From Tolypocladium sp. Sup5 PDA-1 (Eukaryota; Ascomycota; Sordariomycetes; Hypocreales; Ophiocordycipitaceae), in the NCBI GenBank assembly GCA_000750105.3, contig JPHH03000090.1, positions 1-64,000 of the forward strand: a stretch of DNA of 64,000 bases. The letters are read 5' to 3'. Numbering within the stretch: the first letter of the stretch is position 1; each line of letters opens with the position of its first letter. The translations under genes were made by a program, and so were the position numbers. Shown here in pieces: positions 11,710 through 21,562 of this stretch. The notes under the pieces are model-generated. The model made no database searches, was not told where the DNA came from, and saw only the letters and a program-made list of their open reading frames with translations.

Positions 11710-13727
11710 ATGGCTTCTTCAGGACTGACACCTTCGACTATCGACTCAGGCTATCGACTCCAGCCCGCACCACTAGAGAATCCAATAACGTCAGACGCGT
11801 ATTTTCAGCGCATCCTCCACTGGTACCTGAGTCCCGAAATCGCAAACGACGTCCTTCCCCAATTGATCAAGTTCGGTGATGAAGCCGTGTCCGACCCTGT
11901 ACATGCATGGATTGCCAATGCTGAGAAGGATCAGCCCTATGTGAAGCAGTATGATGCTTGGGGCCGGCGGTACCCTTACGACAAACTTGTCACGTCAGAA
12001 GGATGGAAGAGACTTGGTGGATGGGGTGCAAAGAATGGGTTGGTCTCCAGCGAAACCTCTTTTTTTATTCATTTAACTCTGACCGGCCGATAGTGTTGTC
12101 TCATTGGGCTATGAGCCGGAGAATGGCCCTTTCAGAAGACTCGTGCAACATGCCTTGTAGGTTTGGTCCACTCCATACGGCGGACATTGATGCTAAACTA
12201 AATAGCAACTATATTTACTCTGCTTCATCGGGCGTAAGGTCGTGTCCAATCTCTATGACGAGCGGAGCAGCTCGTCTGGTTATGCGCCATCTTCCAGGGC
12301 TGCCTAGCGAACACCCTTTCTATGAAGTGTTCAAGAAACTCATTGCTCGAGAGGATCCCTGGGTGTCTAGTCAATGGATGACGGAGCGTTCGGGAGGAAG
12401 TGACGTTCGGAATTCCGAAACTGTTGCTGTTTATTCACCCCTACCGCAAAAGTCGAGCAAGCTTGGCCTCATTGATGAGGGTGACTACCTCCTCTCTGGC
12501 TTCAAGTGGTTTACTTCCGCTGCTGACTGCAACATGGCTCTAATCTTGGCCAAGACTGACTCAGGTGAACTGAGTTTGTTTCTCGCGCCGACGAGGAAGA
12601 CAGTCACCGGTCCGGATGCTAAGCCGCAAGAAGTCACAAATGGGATCAGACTCCACAGAATGAAGAACAAGATGGGAACCAAGGGGCTGCCCACCGCCGA
12701 GCTTGAATTAAAGGACACTCGCGCTTGGATGATCGGCCCCAAAGACAAAGGCATCTCTACGATAGCGTTGCTGCTGAACGTTACGAGGACCCACAACTTT
12801 ATGACCGCCTTGTCATGTTGGAGACGTGCTATGCACATCGCCAAGTCGTTCGCAAAAGCGCGAAGAGTCCTAGACCAGCCTCTATGGACATTTCCGATGC
12901 ATTTGCGGCTTCTGTCTAGCATGGAAGTGAAGCATCAAGGCGCCCTGCAGTTAGCTTTCTTCACCACTTCTCTACTCAGCTTTGCAGACTATGGCTTCCC
13001 GGAGCCAAGGCCCTCGAACTATGCTCCTCTCCCTGAGCCAGGAAGGCAAACCGAAGTGCTGCTCCGCACCTTGACATCGACGGCGAAAGCGATCATCTGC
13101 AAAGTTGCGACATTGGCCTTGCAGGAATGCCAGGAAGCTATGGGTGGCGTTGGCTACCTGGATGATCCGGACGACCCTGAGTTCAACATCTCCCGCCTGT
13201 TCCGCGATACCGCGGCAAACATGACTTGGGAGGGGACGACGAACGTCTTGGCTAGCGAGGCTGTTCGCCACATCCTCAACGGAGATCATCTCGATATCAT
13301 CGGCGCGTGGCTGAGCCAGGCCATTGACACGGTCAAGGACGCCAATTTAAAGAGCACCCTGACCGCAAGTTGGTCAAAGTTCTTTACGAAGCTCGCGGCT
13401 TGCAAGGATGATATTGGTGTGGCGTTGGCAGACGGAAGGCAGTACATGTTCACACTAGGGTGGCACATAAGCGGCGTCTTGTTGGCGCTGGATGCTCAGC
13501 GTGATAACAACGACGTTGCTTCTGAGATTGCTAAGAGGTGGATTATGGATGGAGAAGGTGGAGTTGGAGAATTCGCTCTCCCACGGATCATTTACCATGA
13601 CAGAACCCAGATCCACGACTCAGAAGCGGAACGAAGGAACTGGGATTGTAAGATTGTGTGGGGTGTTGAACTACCCCGTGATGCCTCTAAAGGTTACCGT
13701 CCAAGGGCGACCAAGCCCCGATTGTAG
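11710..13727 (+). CDS. Acyl-CoA dehydrogenase, AidB-like family
   Basis: FAD enzyme of the acyl-CoA dehydrogenase/oxidase fold, predicted to introduce a double bond into an acyl-CoA. Three exons: 11710-12038, 12094-12156 and 12206-13727, giving 637 aa. The first intron uses donor GTTGGT in phase 2, which restores NGVVSLGYEPENGPFRRL; the second restores HAFNYIYSASSGVRSCP. ATG 11710 (AAAATGGCT context) is the first usable start; an open frame extends upstream to 11581 but only from a TTG. Motifs: PLENPITSDAYFQRIL and HWYLSPEI at the N-terminus, SQWMTERSGGSDV (flavin/substrate loop), QEAMGGVGYLDD and TWEGTTNVLASEA. It ends in PRL, only a weak resemblance to a PTS1. The gene is intact and sits between the ligase and the cluster regulator. 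The substrate is unknown; isovaleryl-like or branched acyl-CoAs are possible. Confidence 0.85.
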
Positions 13728-14177
13728 AGATCAGTGAAGAAATTGAGCACCCCATCTATGTTACATTTCTCGATACCCACGCGGCCAAGAACAAACATGA
13801 GTGAAATGGTTCAACTAGAAAATTTTGTTCGTAGCTCTTGAGAAGTAATACGGTTTCAAAGAACTACTTTTTTTTTGTTACCTTTTTAATCCTGTTTTTG
13901 GTGCTACTGTCAGACAGCGTCGTTTCATATTGATGATGGGTGATGCCCGATGGATCGGGTATCATCCTATGAATGCAATTATCCGAGATTCCGACGCCAC
14001 CCCCCGTTCCATGGAGGGTCAAACCCCCAGAATCTAGCTATTAGCGGTATAGCGAATTTCCTACCCCGCAAATTGCGAATGGATATGGTAGAAAGTTAAG
14101 AGTCCGGAAATCCCGCCCGTTGTTTTCTCCATTTACTTCCTAGTATCACCGTCGCTGGGGCAAAACAAAGACAAGAC
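13728..14177. other. Intergenic region upstream of the Zn2Cys6 gene
   Basis: Contains the 3' flank of the dehydrogenase and the promoter of the regulator. A short T-run is present near 13868. No further structure seen. Confidence 0.5.
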
Positions 14178-16353
14178 ATGCCCTCCCCTTGCAACGGTAG
14201 CAAAGCCTGCTCAATATGTCATCAAAGAAAGGTGAGAGTTACCGAGATCATAGTGCTGGGGACCTTGCAGTTTACTGATTTTCACTGGCAGATCAAGTGT
14301 GATCTAAAAGAGAGCAACCCGCCCTGCACGAACTGCAGGTTGGGCAACTATAATTGTCGGTCTGTTACCTCGTCTACTAAGAAAACCCGCAACATGAGCA
14401 TAGTGCTAACTTATGTGACAGGCCACACCAAAGGAAGCGTAAACACTATGCCCTGAGCCGTAGTCCTCCCCACGACGTTACTGGTCCTAAACGGTCTATA
14501 CCCAATGCCGCCTCTAGCACTGACCTCAGGGCAATGTCGGAAAGTGACATCACCACCACAAACGCAAACATAGGCGTTCATCATGTTACAGACGACGTTG
14601 CTTCCCCACCTTCGCCGATTCCTCAGAATAATGAGATTCCAACCACTGAACAGAGTTATGTTGGACGCAGTGAATATCTCGGGGGCCAGGTCCCTTTCAC
14701 GGAAGATACGAATGTCTCTCAGGGTTACCCAAGTCGAGAGCACAAGCTTGACGATCTTGATGTTCAGTTCCTGAGCCTAAAAAATGCACTTGATCTTCCG
14801 CCACGATCAGTCCGTGAGAGCCTCATCGACGCCTTCATGGAGCGATGTCAGCCTTGGATGCCCATCGTCGAGAGACGTTGGCTTGAGGAAAGCGATGAGC
14901 GCCGACCCTCGCTGTTGCTCTTGCAAGCCGTATTCCTGGCTGGAAGCCGAGTGTCGTCCAGCCCTCTTCTACACACATCATCGTCGGAATTCTACGAGAG
15001 AGCGAGGGCACTTTTCTTTCACGGACATGAGAAGAATACCACCCTCGCCATTGTGGCCGTCAGCCTTCTGCAGTGGTGGAATCCGACAGGACCAGAGAAG
15101 TTCTCGACTAACACCAGCGGGTTCTGGGTACGCATCGGCGTTGAACTTGCATACCAGGTCGGTCTCCACAAGGAACCAGCAGATGGGCCTTTCAAGAGCT
15201 TCCGACGTCGCCTGTGGTGGACATTGGTTGTAAGTGCAGATAATGATCGCTCGTCTTAGCTGGTTCCAGCCTCTGACAACATAGCTAGACTCGCGACAGT
15301 ATTATCTCGGTTGGGACTGGTAGGCCGAGGACGATTAATATTAAGGACAGCAACATGAAACCGCCTAAGTTGGAGGACTTTGCCGTTCCGAATGTCCACG
15401 CCAGTCTGTTCGTCGCATACGTGTCTATCTGCAAACAGATGGGCGACATAGCTGAGGCCCAGCGACGACGAAGCCTCACGCCTGCTTGCAGACAACGCTT
15501 AGAAGATGCTTTATTTCGCTGGCTCAAGGAACTCCCCCGACAGCTTCGGATCATCCATCATCACGACGAAACATGGACACCTGCACGATACAACTTCGAG
15601 GCTCGCCAGCTGGCAGTACCTTACTTTGTATCTCTCATGTTACTTCACAGATCCTCGAATGCTCAAGCTTCCGTCTCCACGGTATGCCTAGTAGCGTCGT
15701 CTTTCGTGGTATCCATTATCGAGGAATTCCTTTCCAGGGATCAATTGCGCTATCTCGGTCCCGTGTTCACATTCTATGCGCTGGCAGCAGGTCTTGTTCA
15801 GCTAACGGGATTCCGTTATGAGCCCTTGCAAGCGATCGCCGTACACGAGTTCAATGTGATCAGAGTAGCGCTTGAAGAGCTTGGCAAGCGGTGGGGATCC
15901 GCCCAAGGAGCGCTTCGAGCACTCACTAAGGCCAAAGACGCGATTCAGCAACAGCCGCGCATTCCGGGACACCCACCGCCCTTATCCTCTGGAGCGGCCG
16001 GATTCTTTACCGATTTCGGGCCTGAATTTTGCAGGCTGTGGAACATCGGCTTTGGCAGTTCAATGAATCAAGGTAACACAACAGTCACGGGCACTCCTAG
16101 GCAACTGGAGGCGTGGGACTGCACCACGACTGCCGCAGGATTAGCACTTTCTACCCATCCTCTAGCCCTGGTACAAAATCCGAAGCCTCCTACAAGCTCT
16201 CCAACACTCTATGACGGGGACGTGGCGGACATTTACGGATGTGGAATTGAGGATATGGCTCTGTTTGACGATCCACTGGCGCTTACCGAAGGATCTTGGT
16301 TATTTGAGAATTTTGAACTACCATGTGTCTTGACTGACGATGTCGATACATAA
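14178..16353 (+). CDS. Zn2Cys6 fungal transcription factor, probable cluster regulator
   Basis: Nuclear binuclear zinc-cluster regulator. Four exons: 14178-14231, 14292-14359, 14422-15229 and 15289-16353, 664 aa in frame. Splicing the first intron (GTGAGA) joins CSICHQRK to IKCDLKESNPPC, and the second (GTCTGT, branch site GCTAAC) joins NC-R to PHQRKRKHYALS; together they rebuild a full Zn2Cys6 finger C-x2-C-x6-C-x8-C-x2-C-x6-C within the first 35 residues, followed by a basic linker. The third intron restores RRLWWTLV-TRDSIISVGTGRP, typical of the fungal_trans middle homology domain. The protein is complete to the stop at 16353. Its position between an acyl-CoA dehydrogenase and glutaryl-CoA dehydrogenase makes it the likely pathway-specific activator; the inducer is unknown. 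Confidence 0.87.
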
Positions 16354-16833
16354 CTGTACGATTAGTCGGTGTATATAATGTACGTTAAGCGAGTAGCGCA
16401 TACAAGGGAGTGGCATAATCACCTTCAATTCTACCGCCATACCATTAAATATCGACTACAATTGCATCAGAATCAGATAAATTACCTACTTATTCAACAA
16501 TCTGGCACATACGAGCGGTATGGCCAGGCTTGCTGCAGATGCCGCAGCACGGAGCCTTCGCACGAGCCGCTCCAACACGACCACCACCCTTGCGGTCTTC
16601 CTTCCTTACTCGCTCATCCATGTTCTTCTGATTCTAGTGGATGCCTCGCATGTTCCACAGGAAGGGATTCGATCGGCGTTTCTCGGTGATTTCAACATCC
16701 CCCAACGGCCTCTCGGAACTTGGCATCCGCCCCGCTCCCCTTCTGGGTCCAAAACATAATCTGCCATTAGACCTTGTTCTACTTTTCTTCTACCATCTGC
16801 ATTCTTATCGTCGTTCATGCACCTTAGTCCACA
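16354..16833. promoter_or_regulatory. Promoter region of the glutaryl-CoA dehydrogenase gene
   Basis: 480 bp between the regulator stop and the next start. Pyrimidine-rich tracts (16590-16630 and 16775-16800) precede the start codon, as is common in fungal promoters. A short open frame here has no recognisable product. Confidence 0.4.
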
Positions 16834-18105
16834 ATGTCACCGCTGATAAGTTCAACTCGTGCAAGACCCTTGGTGCTCCAAGGATTGCAACTGGGAAAAC
16901 AGACTCGGCTAATGTCTTCTCGAGTTCCATTTCAATGGGAAGATCCACTCAGTTTACAGAGCCTATTGACGGATGAAGAGCAGGCAATACAAAAGACGAC
17001 GCGCTCTTATTGTCAGGAGAAACTTCTTCCCAGGGTCCTCGACGCGTACCGAGTGGAGGATTACGACAGAAACATCTTACGAGAGATGGGTGAGCTAGGT
17101 CTTCTCGGCCCCACCATCGAGGGCTATGGCTGTCCGGGAATCAGCAGTGTAGGCGCCGGTCTTATAACGCGCGAGGTCGAGAGAGTTGATTCCGGGTACC
17201 GATCCGGAATGTCTGTCCAGAGTTCTCTTGTTATGGGCCCAATCGCAGAACACGGCTCTCAAGAGCAGAAAGACAGGTGGCTGGAAAAACTCGCGAAAGG
17301 CGAGCTCGTTGGATGCTTTGGATTAACGGAGCCGAATCACGGCTCAGATCCGGGGTCCATGGAGACAACCGCAAGACCGCATCCATCGAAAGTGGGCTAC
17401 TTTCTACTCTCCGGAGCGAAAACATGGATTACAAACTCTCCAATAGCGGACCTTCTTCTGGTTTGGGCAAAAATGGACGGCAAGATCAGAGGATTCGTTA
17501 TCGAAAGGAACCAATGCGCCCGAGGGACGCTCGAGACACCTGCTATCAAGGACAAAAACGGCCTTCGCACCTCAATTACAGGAATGATTCATATGGACGA
17601 TTGCGCTGTACCAGCCGAGAATATGCTACCTTCCGTTGAGGGATTAAAAGGCCCTTTCAGCTGCCTTAATTCAGCTAGGTATGGTATTGCTTGGGGAACG
17701 ATAGGTGCTCTCCAGGATTGTATCGAGCGCGCTCGGGCTTATGCCTTGGACCGGAAACAATTCAAGAATCCTTTGGCAAAGTACCAACTTGTCCAGAAGA
17801 AGCTTGCCGACGCCTCGACAGACGCATCATTCGGCCTCTTGGCGGCTTATCAAGTAGGTCGGTTGAAGGATGAGGGAAAGGCCGCACCGGAAATGATATC
17901 GATGATTAAGCGCCAGAATTGCGATCGTGCATTAGCCAATGCTCGTGCGTTGCAGGAAGTGTTTGGCGGAAACGCTGTTAGTGACGAATATCACATTGGG
18001 CGGCATGTCGGAAACTTGTTTGTGACGCAGACTTATGAAGGCCAGAGCGACATTCATGCTCTGATTATCGGCCGTGCGATCACAGGAATCCAAGCATTCT
18101 TCTAA
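16834..18105 (+). CDS. Glutaryl-CoA dehydrogenase (decarboxylating)
   Basis: FAD enzyme that oxidises and decarboxylates glutaryl-CoA to crotonyl-CoA, normally in the mitochondrial matrix at the end of lysine/tryptophan breakdown. Single exon, 423 aa. The first 30 residues are basic and hydroxylated (MSPLISSTRARPLVLQGLQL), as in a mitochondrial presequence, and the mature part starts near FQWEDPLSLQSLLTDEEQ, usual for the family. Motifs: GLTEPNHGSDPGSM (flavin loop), GAKTWITNSPIADLLLVWAK, GLRTSITGMIHMDDCAVP, YALDRKQFKNPLAKYQLVQK, and TYEGQSDIHALIIGRAITG, which carries the catalytic glutamate. The usual TH pair after YEG is QS here. The gene is intact and is the last of the 6.4-18.1 kb block. 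Since the enzyme is also a housekeeping activity, this may be a pathway-dedicated paralogue. Confidence 0.88.
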   Translation: MSPLISSTRARPLVLQGLQLGKQTRLMSSRVPFQWEDPLSLQSLLTDEEQAIQKTTRSYCQEKLLPRVLDAYRVEDYDRNILREMGELGLLGPTIEGYGCPGISSVGAGLITREVERVDSGYRSGMSVQSSLVMGPIAEHGSQEQKDRWLEKLAKGELVGCFGLTEPNHGSDPGSMETTARPHPSKVGYFLLSGAKTWITNSPIADLLLVWAKMDGKIRGFVIERNQCARGTLETPAIKDKNGLRTSITGMIHMDDCAVPAENMLPSVEGLKGPFSCLNSARYGIAWGTIGALQDCIERARAYALDRKQFKNPLAKYQLVQKKLADASTDASFGLLAAYQVGRLKDEGKAAPEMISMIKRQNCDRALANARALQEVFGGNAVSDEYHIGRHVGNLFVTQTYEGQSDIHALIIGRAITGIQAFF

Positions 18106-18362
18106 CGTTGATGCGTTGAAGAGGATTACCATCCGCTAGACAAGATGTATCTACATTACGCTCATAACAACACACGACGGTTCTTGTCGCGCAATTAACA
18201 AATTCGATGGATTAGTGTCAACTGGAAATAAGAACGCAAACCTGAGGTTGACCGCTTTGGCCGCTCCAGTAACCCAGTTTGAGCAAAACACCAGACACCT
18301 GACTTATGGTGCTAATCTTGTCGGATAGAGCGGTAGCCCTTGGGCAGAGAGAGTGCTGTGTT

Positions 18363-18434
18363 CAGGGACTTACACAGGGTCAGGGACTTACACGGGGTCA
18401 GGGACTTACACGGGGTCAGGGGCTTAAACAGGGG
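18363..18434. repeat. 18-bp minisatellite, four units
   Basis: Four head-to-tail units of CAGGGACTTACACGGGGT with few changes (units start at 18363, 18381, 18399 and 18417). 18 is a multiple of three, so both strands stay open across it, but no gene is supported here. Confidence 0.85.
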
Positions 18435-18437
18435 CTG

Positions 18438-18473
18438 CTCCTTGAGACCCTCCTTGAGACCGTCTTTGAGACA
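18438..18473. repeat. 12-bp minisatellite, three units
   Basis: Three units of CTCCTTGAGACC (the last degenerate), directly after the 18-bp array. Confidence 0.75.
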
Positions 18474-18809
18474 GTTGCAGCTATCTGAGGCACGAAGGAA
18501 TAAGGAAGCTAAATAGGGAAGGATTTCTCTTACAGCATGAGACGGCAGGCGCAAGCAGCAGCGGCTGCAAGCATCGAATTAAACAAGAATTGGGACTTTA
18601 ACGCTATATTTGACCCCTGAAAATTGACCCCTGAATAAGAGCAAGATAACGCAACAAATCTATGGGCAAATGGATAGCTATAGTACAGTCCTCGATTGAA
18701 TAAACACTTGGACAGTCTGTTGTCGGCTTTTTGACTTTTGTTCCTTGTTACGGGGAAGTCGACGAGAGCTTCTGATGCGTACCCGTTTGCGACACGTTTA
18801 GGGCCTAAC

Positions 18810-19199
18810 CTAGCCCATCACACGCGATAATATTCCGAGTGTATTTGAGGATCGTAACCATCTTCCATAGCGCGGAGCGCGTAGCGTGCCGTTTTGCTTG
18901 ACAATCCAAAAAGCGTCCGTGAGCGGTGCAAAGTAGCCCAGTAAATTGAAGCGCTTCGCTTTGCCAGAGTGCGGTGTCGGTGCCAGCGGAGTCAAGAAGT
19001 CCTTCATTGCCCCGAGAATCCATTCTTCGAGCTCGAACAAGAGCTCATGATCCTCCATCCCCTTTCTTAGCTTGTTGAACTCATCCACCACAACCTCTTG
19101 CTCAGTCGAATCTTTCTCTAAGGCGGTGACATAGAATCTTACACGGCTGGACATAAAGACGTATTCAAGGCGCTCTCCGAGATCAGCAATACCAAGCAT
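18810..19199 (-). pseudogene. Unidentified coding fragment
   Basis: A 129-codon open frame on the minus strand containing ELEEWILGAMKDFLTPL and a following hydrophobic/aromatic stretch. It has codon-like composition and may be a terminal exon of a decayed gene. The LEEW segment recalls fungal kinase-like proteins of unknown function, but the resemblance is too weak for a call. It lies downstream of the Zn2Cys6 remnant on the same strand, with stop-laden sequence between them, so I do not join the two. Confidence 0.3.
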
Positions 19200-19466
19200 A
19201 TGATAGGAGGAAAATAGGGTTCATCTATCAGATGCGCCCACATCTCCCGTGTCGGAAATAGAAGTCACAGCTTTCAGTCAAGCCATGATGCTTCTCACAG
19301 TGTGAAGCTGAGGATGGGGAGCTGTTGGCATCCATATTTGGAATATCAGAGGCGAGGGGCATGTAAATCTCCTTGAGGTAGGCCATTTAAGACCCATTTC
19401 GTCTATAATATCATAGCAAATTTCCATTAACTAGGCCTAGGGCGCGTTTTCGTGTTTCCCGAATCT

Positions 19467-20108
19467 TTATGTCCCAAACCACAAGCATTCAGTTGTTAAT
19501 GCATGGAACAGCGCCCTCTCGATATCACAGACAGTCTCTTCGCTAGTGACATCTCTCTCTGGATCGTAATCAGGCGGTGTTCCTTCGACGGCGGTGATAC
19601 TCCCAAAAGCGCGAGCAGCAACATCTTTAAAGTCGTTAAAAGTCGACTCATCGGTCCGTAACTTCCCAATCCATTCATCCTTATCACCGCTGTCGGACTC
19701 AGCACCATCAAGACCCAGGACCTCGCTTAATCTGCTTTCTGATATGGGTGTCTGCGCTGGGCAGCGCATTGCTCTACATATCGATTAATGTCTGAGTTAA
19801 CATATAGCATACTTTTTTTGCAATTCAAAGAAGTGCTTGACTTGCCGTCGCGCCTTCCTTTCATTTACAATGCATGGTTTGCTATCGAGATAGCAGTTCA
19901 CACATGGTTTCCCCCGGCGAAAGACATCGCAACGCACTTTTCGAGCTCGACAAGACAGGCACGCCCTGTAAAAAAGAAGCGGTCAGAACCACCAAATTAA
20001 TTTGTTTTTAAGTTCCACGCTTTGATTTACATACAGGGGGGCTCTTCTGGTCGACTTAGCCGAACCCTTCGGCCGAGGCACTTCTGGATCCGACGCCGTT
20101 GTTGACAT
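19467..20108 (-). pseudogene. Zn2Cys6 transcription factor, 5' part of a decayed gene
   Basis: The start ATG at 20108 begins MSTTASDPEVPRPKG. Exon 1 (20108-20035) is followed by an intron (GTATGT, acceptor TTTTTTACAG) and exon 2 from 19965, which encodes ACLSCRARKVRCD followed by a second half ending NCYLDSKPC: a complete binuclear cluster C-x2-C-x6-C-x8-C-x2-C-x6-C. The next junction only keeps a long frame if a GC-AG intron is used (donor GCAAGT just after GCGCGACG), leading into MRCPAQTPISESRLSEVLGL, which runs to a stop at 19467. No middle homology domain is visible after that, so the gene appears truncated to its DNA-binding end plus about 100 residues. A short stand-alone protein cannot be excluded. 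Confidence 0.6.
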
Positions 20109-21267
20109 TTCAGCGCACGTAATATTCGGAACAATGAGAGAGCCGAGCCAGTGAAATGAATAAACGATAGATTTGAGCCATAAAACAAAATATTATGAGA
20201 GAAGACGGCGTAGGATTATTTCAGTAAAGGTGAGACTGGTTGACATTAGGAGATAAGGACATTTGATGAAGATTGACGATCCACATCAAAGAAGCCCGGA
20301 AAATCAAAACGGAGTAGAGACTCGTTGGTGTTCTTCTGATGGCTGACCTGATCATGCACAATTCTCAGAGGAATTTGATTTAGCGACACAGCAGTAGCGC
20401 GGTTGAACTCTGCTCTGACCAGGATAAACCAACATGCATACGAAGATTCCAAATAGGTCTAGATAAGCGAGTACGTATCTTCCAACCGAGAAACTCCGGG
20501 ACGGAGACTCTTTGTCCAAGCACTTCATAGATTAACGGCGATTTCACGTTGATTTAGTCTGTGAAACGAAGTACTGTACAGTTTGGCCAAATCGCCGAGG
20601 GGCTTTTGCAAGAAACGCCGAAACGCCGAAACGCCGTGGGGCCGTGGTCCCTGCTAAAGCTGAGAAGACAGCTACACGCTAATGCACGCCGATTCTCTCT
20701 TAGTCTACTACTCCGTACTGTCGCCAGGCTTGGCGCCAACTCCTACAGAACCCAGAGATTGCGGCCAGGGTTCAAAGCCACTACACTCCACTACACATCC
20801 GAGAATATGGAATTGATGGGGACCCAATAGGTTCGCGGGTCCGTACAGCCACGGGTCCGTACAATTAGTCAGCAACATCCACGGTAACATTCCCGCCTCA
20901 GCACTGACCCCCACTCCATCACAACTATCAAGGGCTGCTTCTGTATTTTAATGGGCAAGATTTGCACCTCTTCTATGGCCTTCTATATGACACTTGCTAC
21001 ATGTAGGTAGTCTTTTTGCTGGCTCGTCTTGAGGTTCTTGAGGCTAGCCTTGACTCGATTTATGTTGATATAGTTCGTGATTGTGTTGAGAAAATCGGGA
21101 TTCAATACGGTGTTTAAGAAGCCAATTTTCGCTCCATTCTTCTTTTGCTAGTATTGAAAATTGGCAGCCAGAACGGCAACATCCATGTGGAATGGGATAA
21201 TGGAGACGGTGCCGAACGATCCCCTCCCTCGGACGCCACCAGGGTAACCCCGATTCCACCCACCCCC
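20109..21267. other. Intergenic region, no gene recognised
   Basis: Holds the promoter side of the Zn2Cys6 remnant and the left flank of the hAT element. A short direct repeat (GAAACGCC three times, about 20612-20636) is the only local structure seen. Small open frames have no recognisable products. Confidence 0.45.
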
Positions 21268-21562
21268 AGCGCTCATCACAGATCAACTCAATCAATCAAT
21301 CATCCCAATCAAATCAATCAAATCAGCCCAGTCTTACGTTCAATCAAATCAATTCCAGTGATTTGAAAGTTGACATGATTTGGTTAAGTTGATATATACT
21401 ATGCTGTAGTTACCCGAAGTGCCATCAATGAATGACCTGTCCTGCCTGGTCCCTACCCTACAGAACGTAATCACAGATGGATGCTACTTACTCAACCACA
21501 TAATATAGCAGTAAGATTAGGTACCTACTATCGCCGGCCGGGCCAACCCGGGGCTAGCTAGG

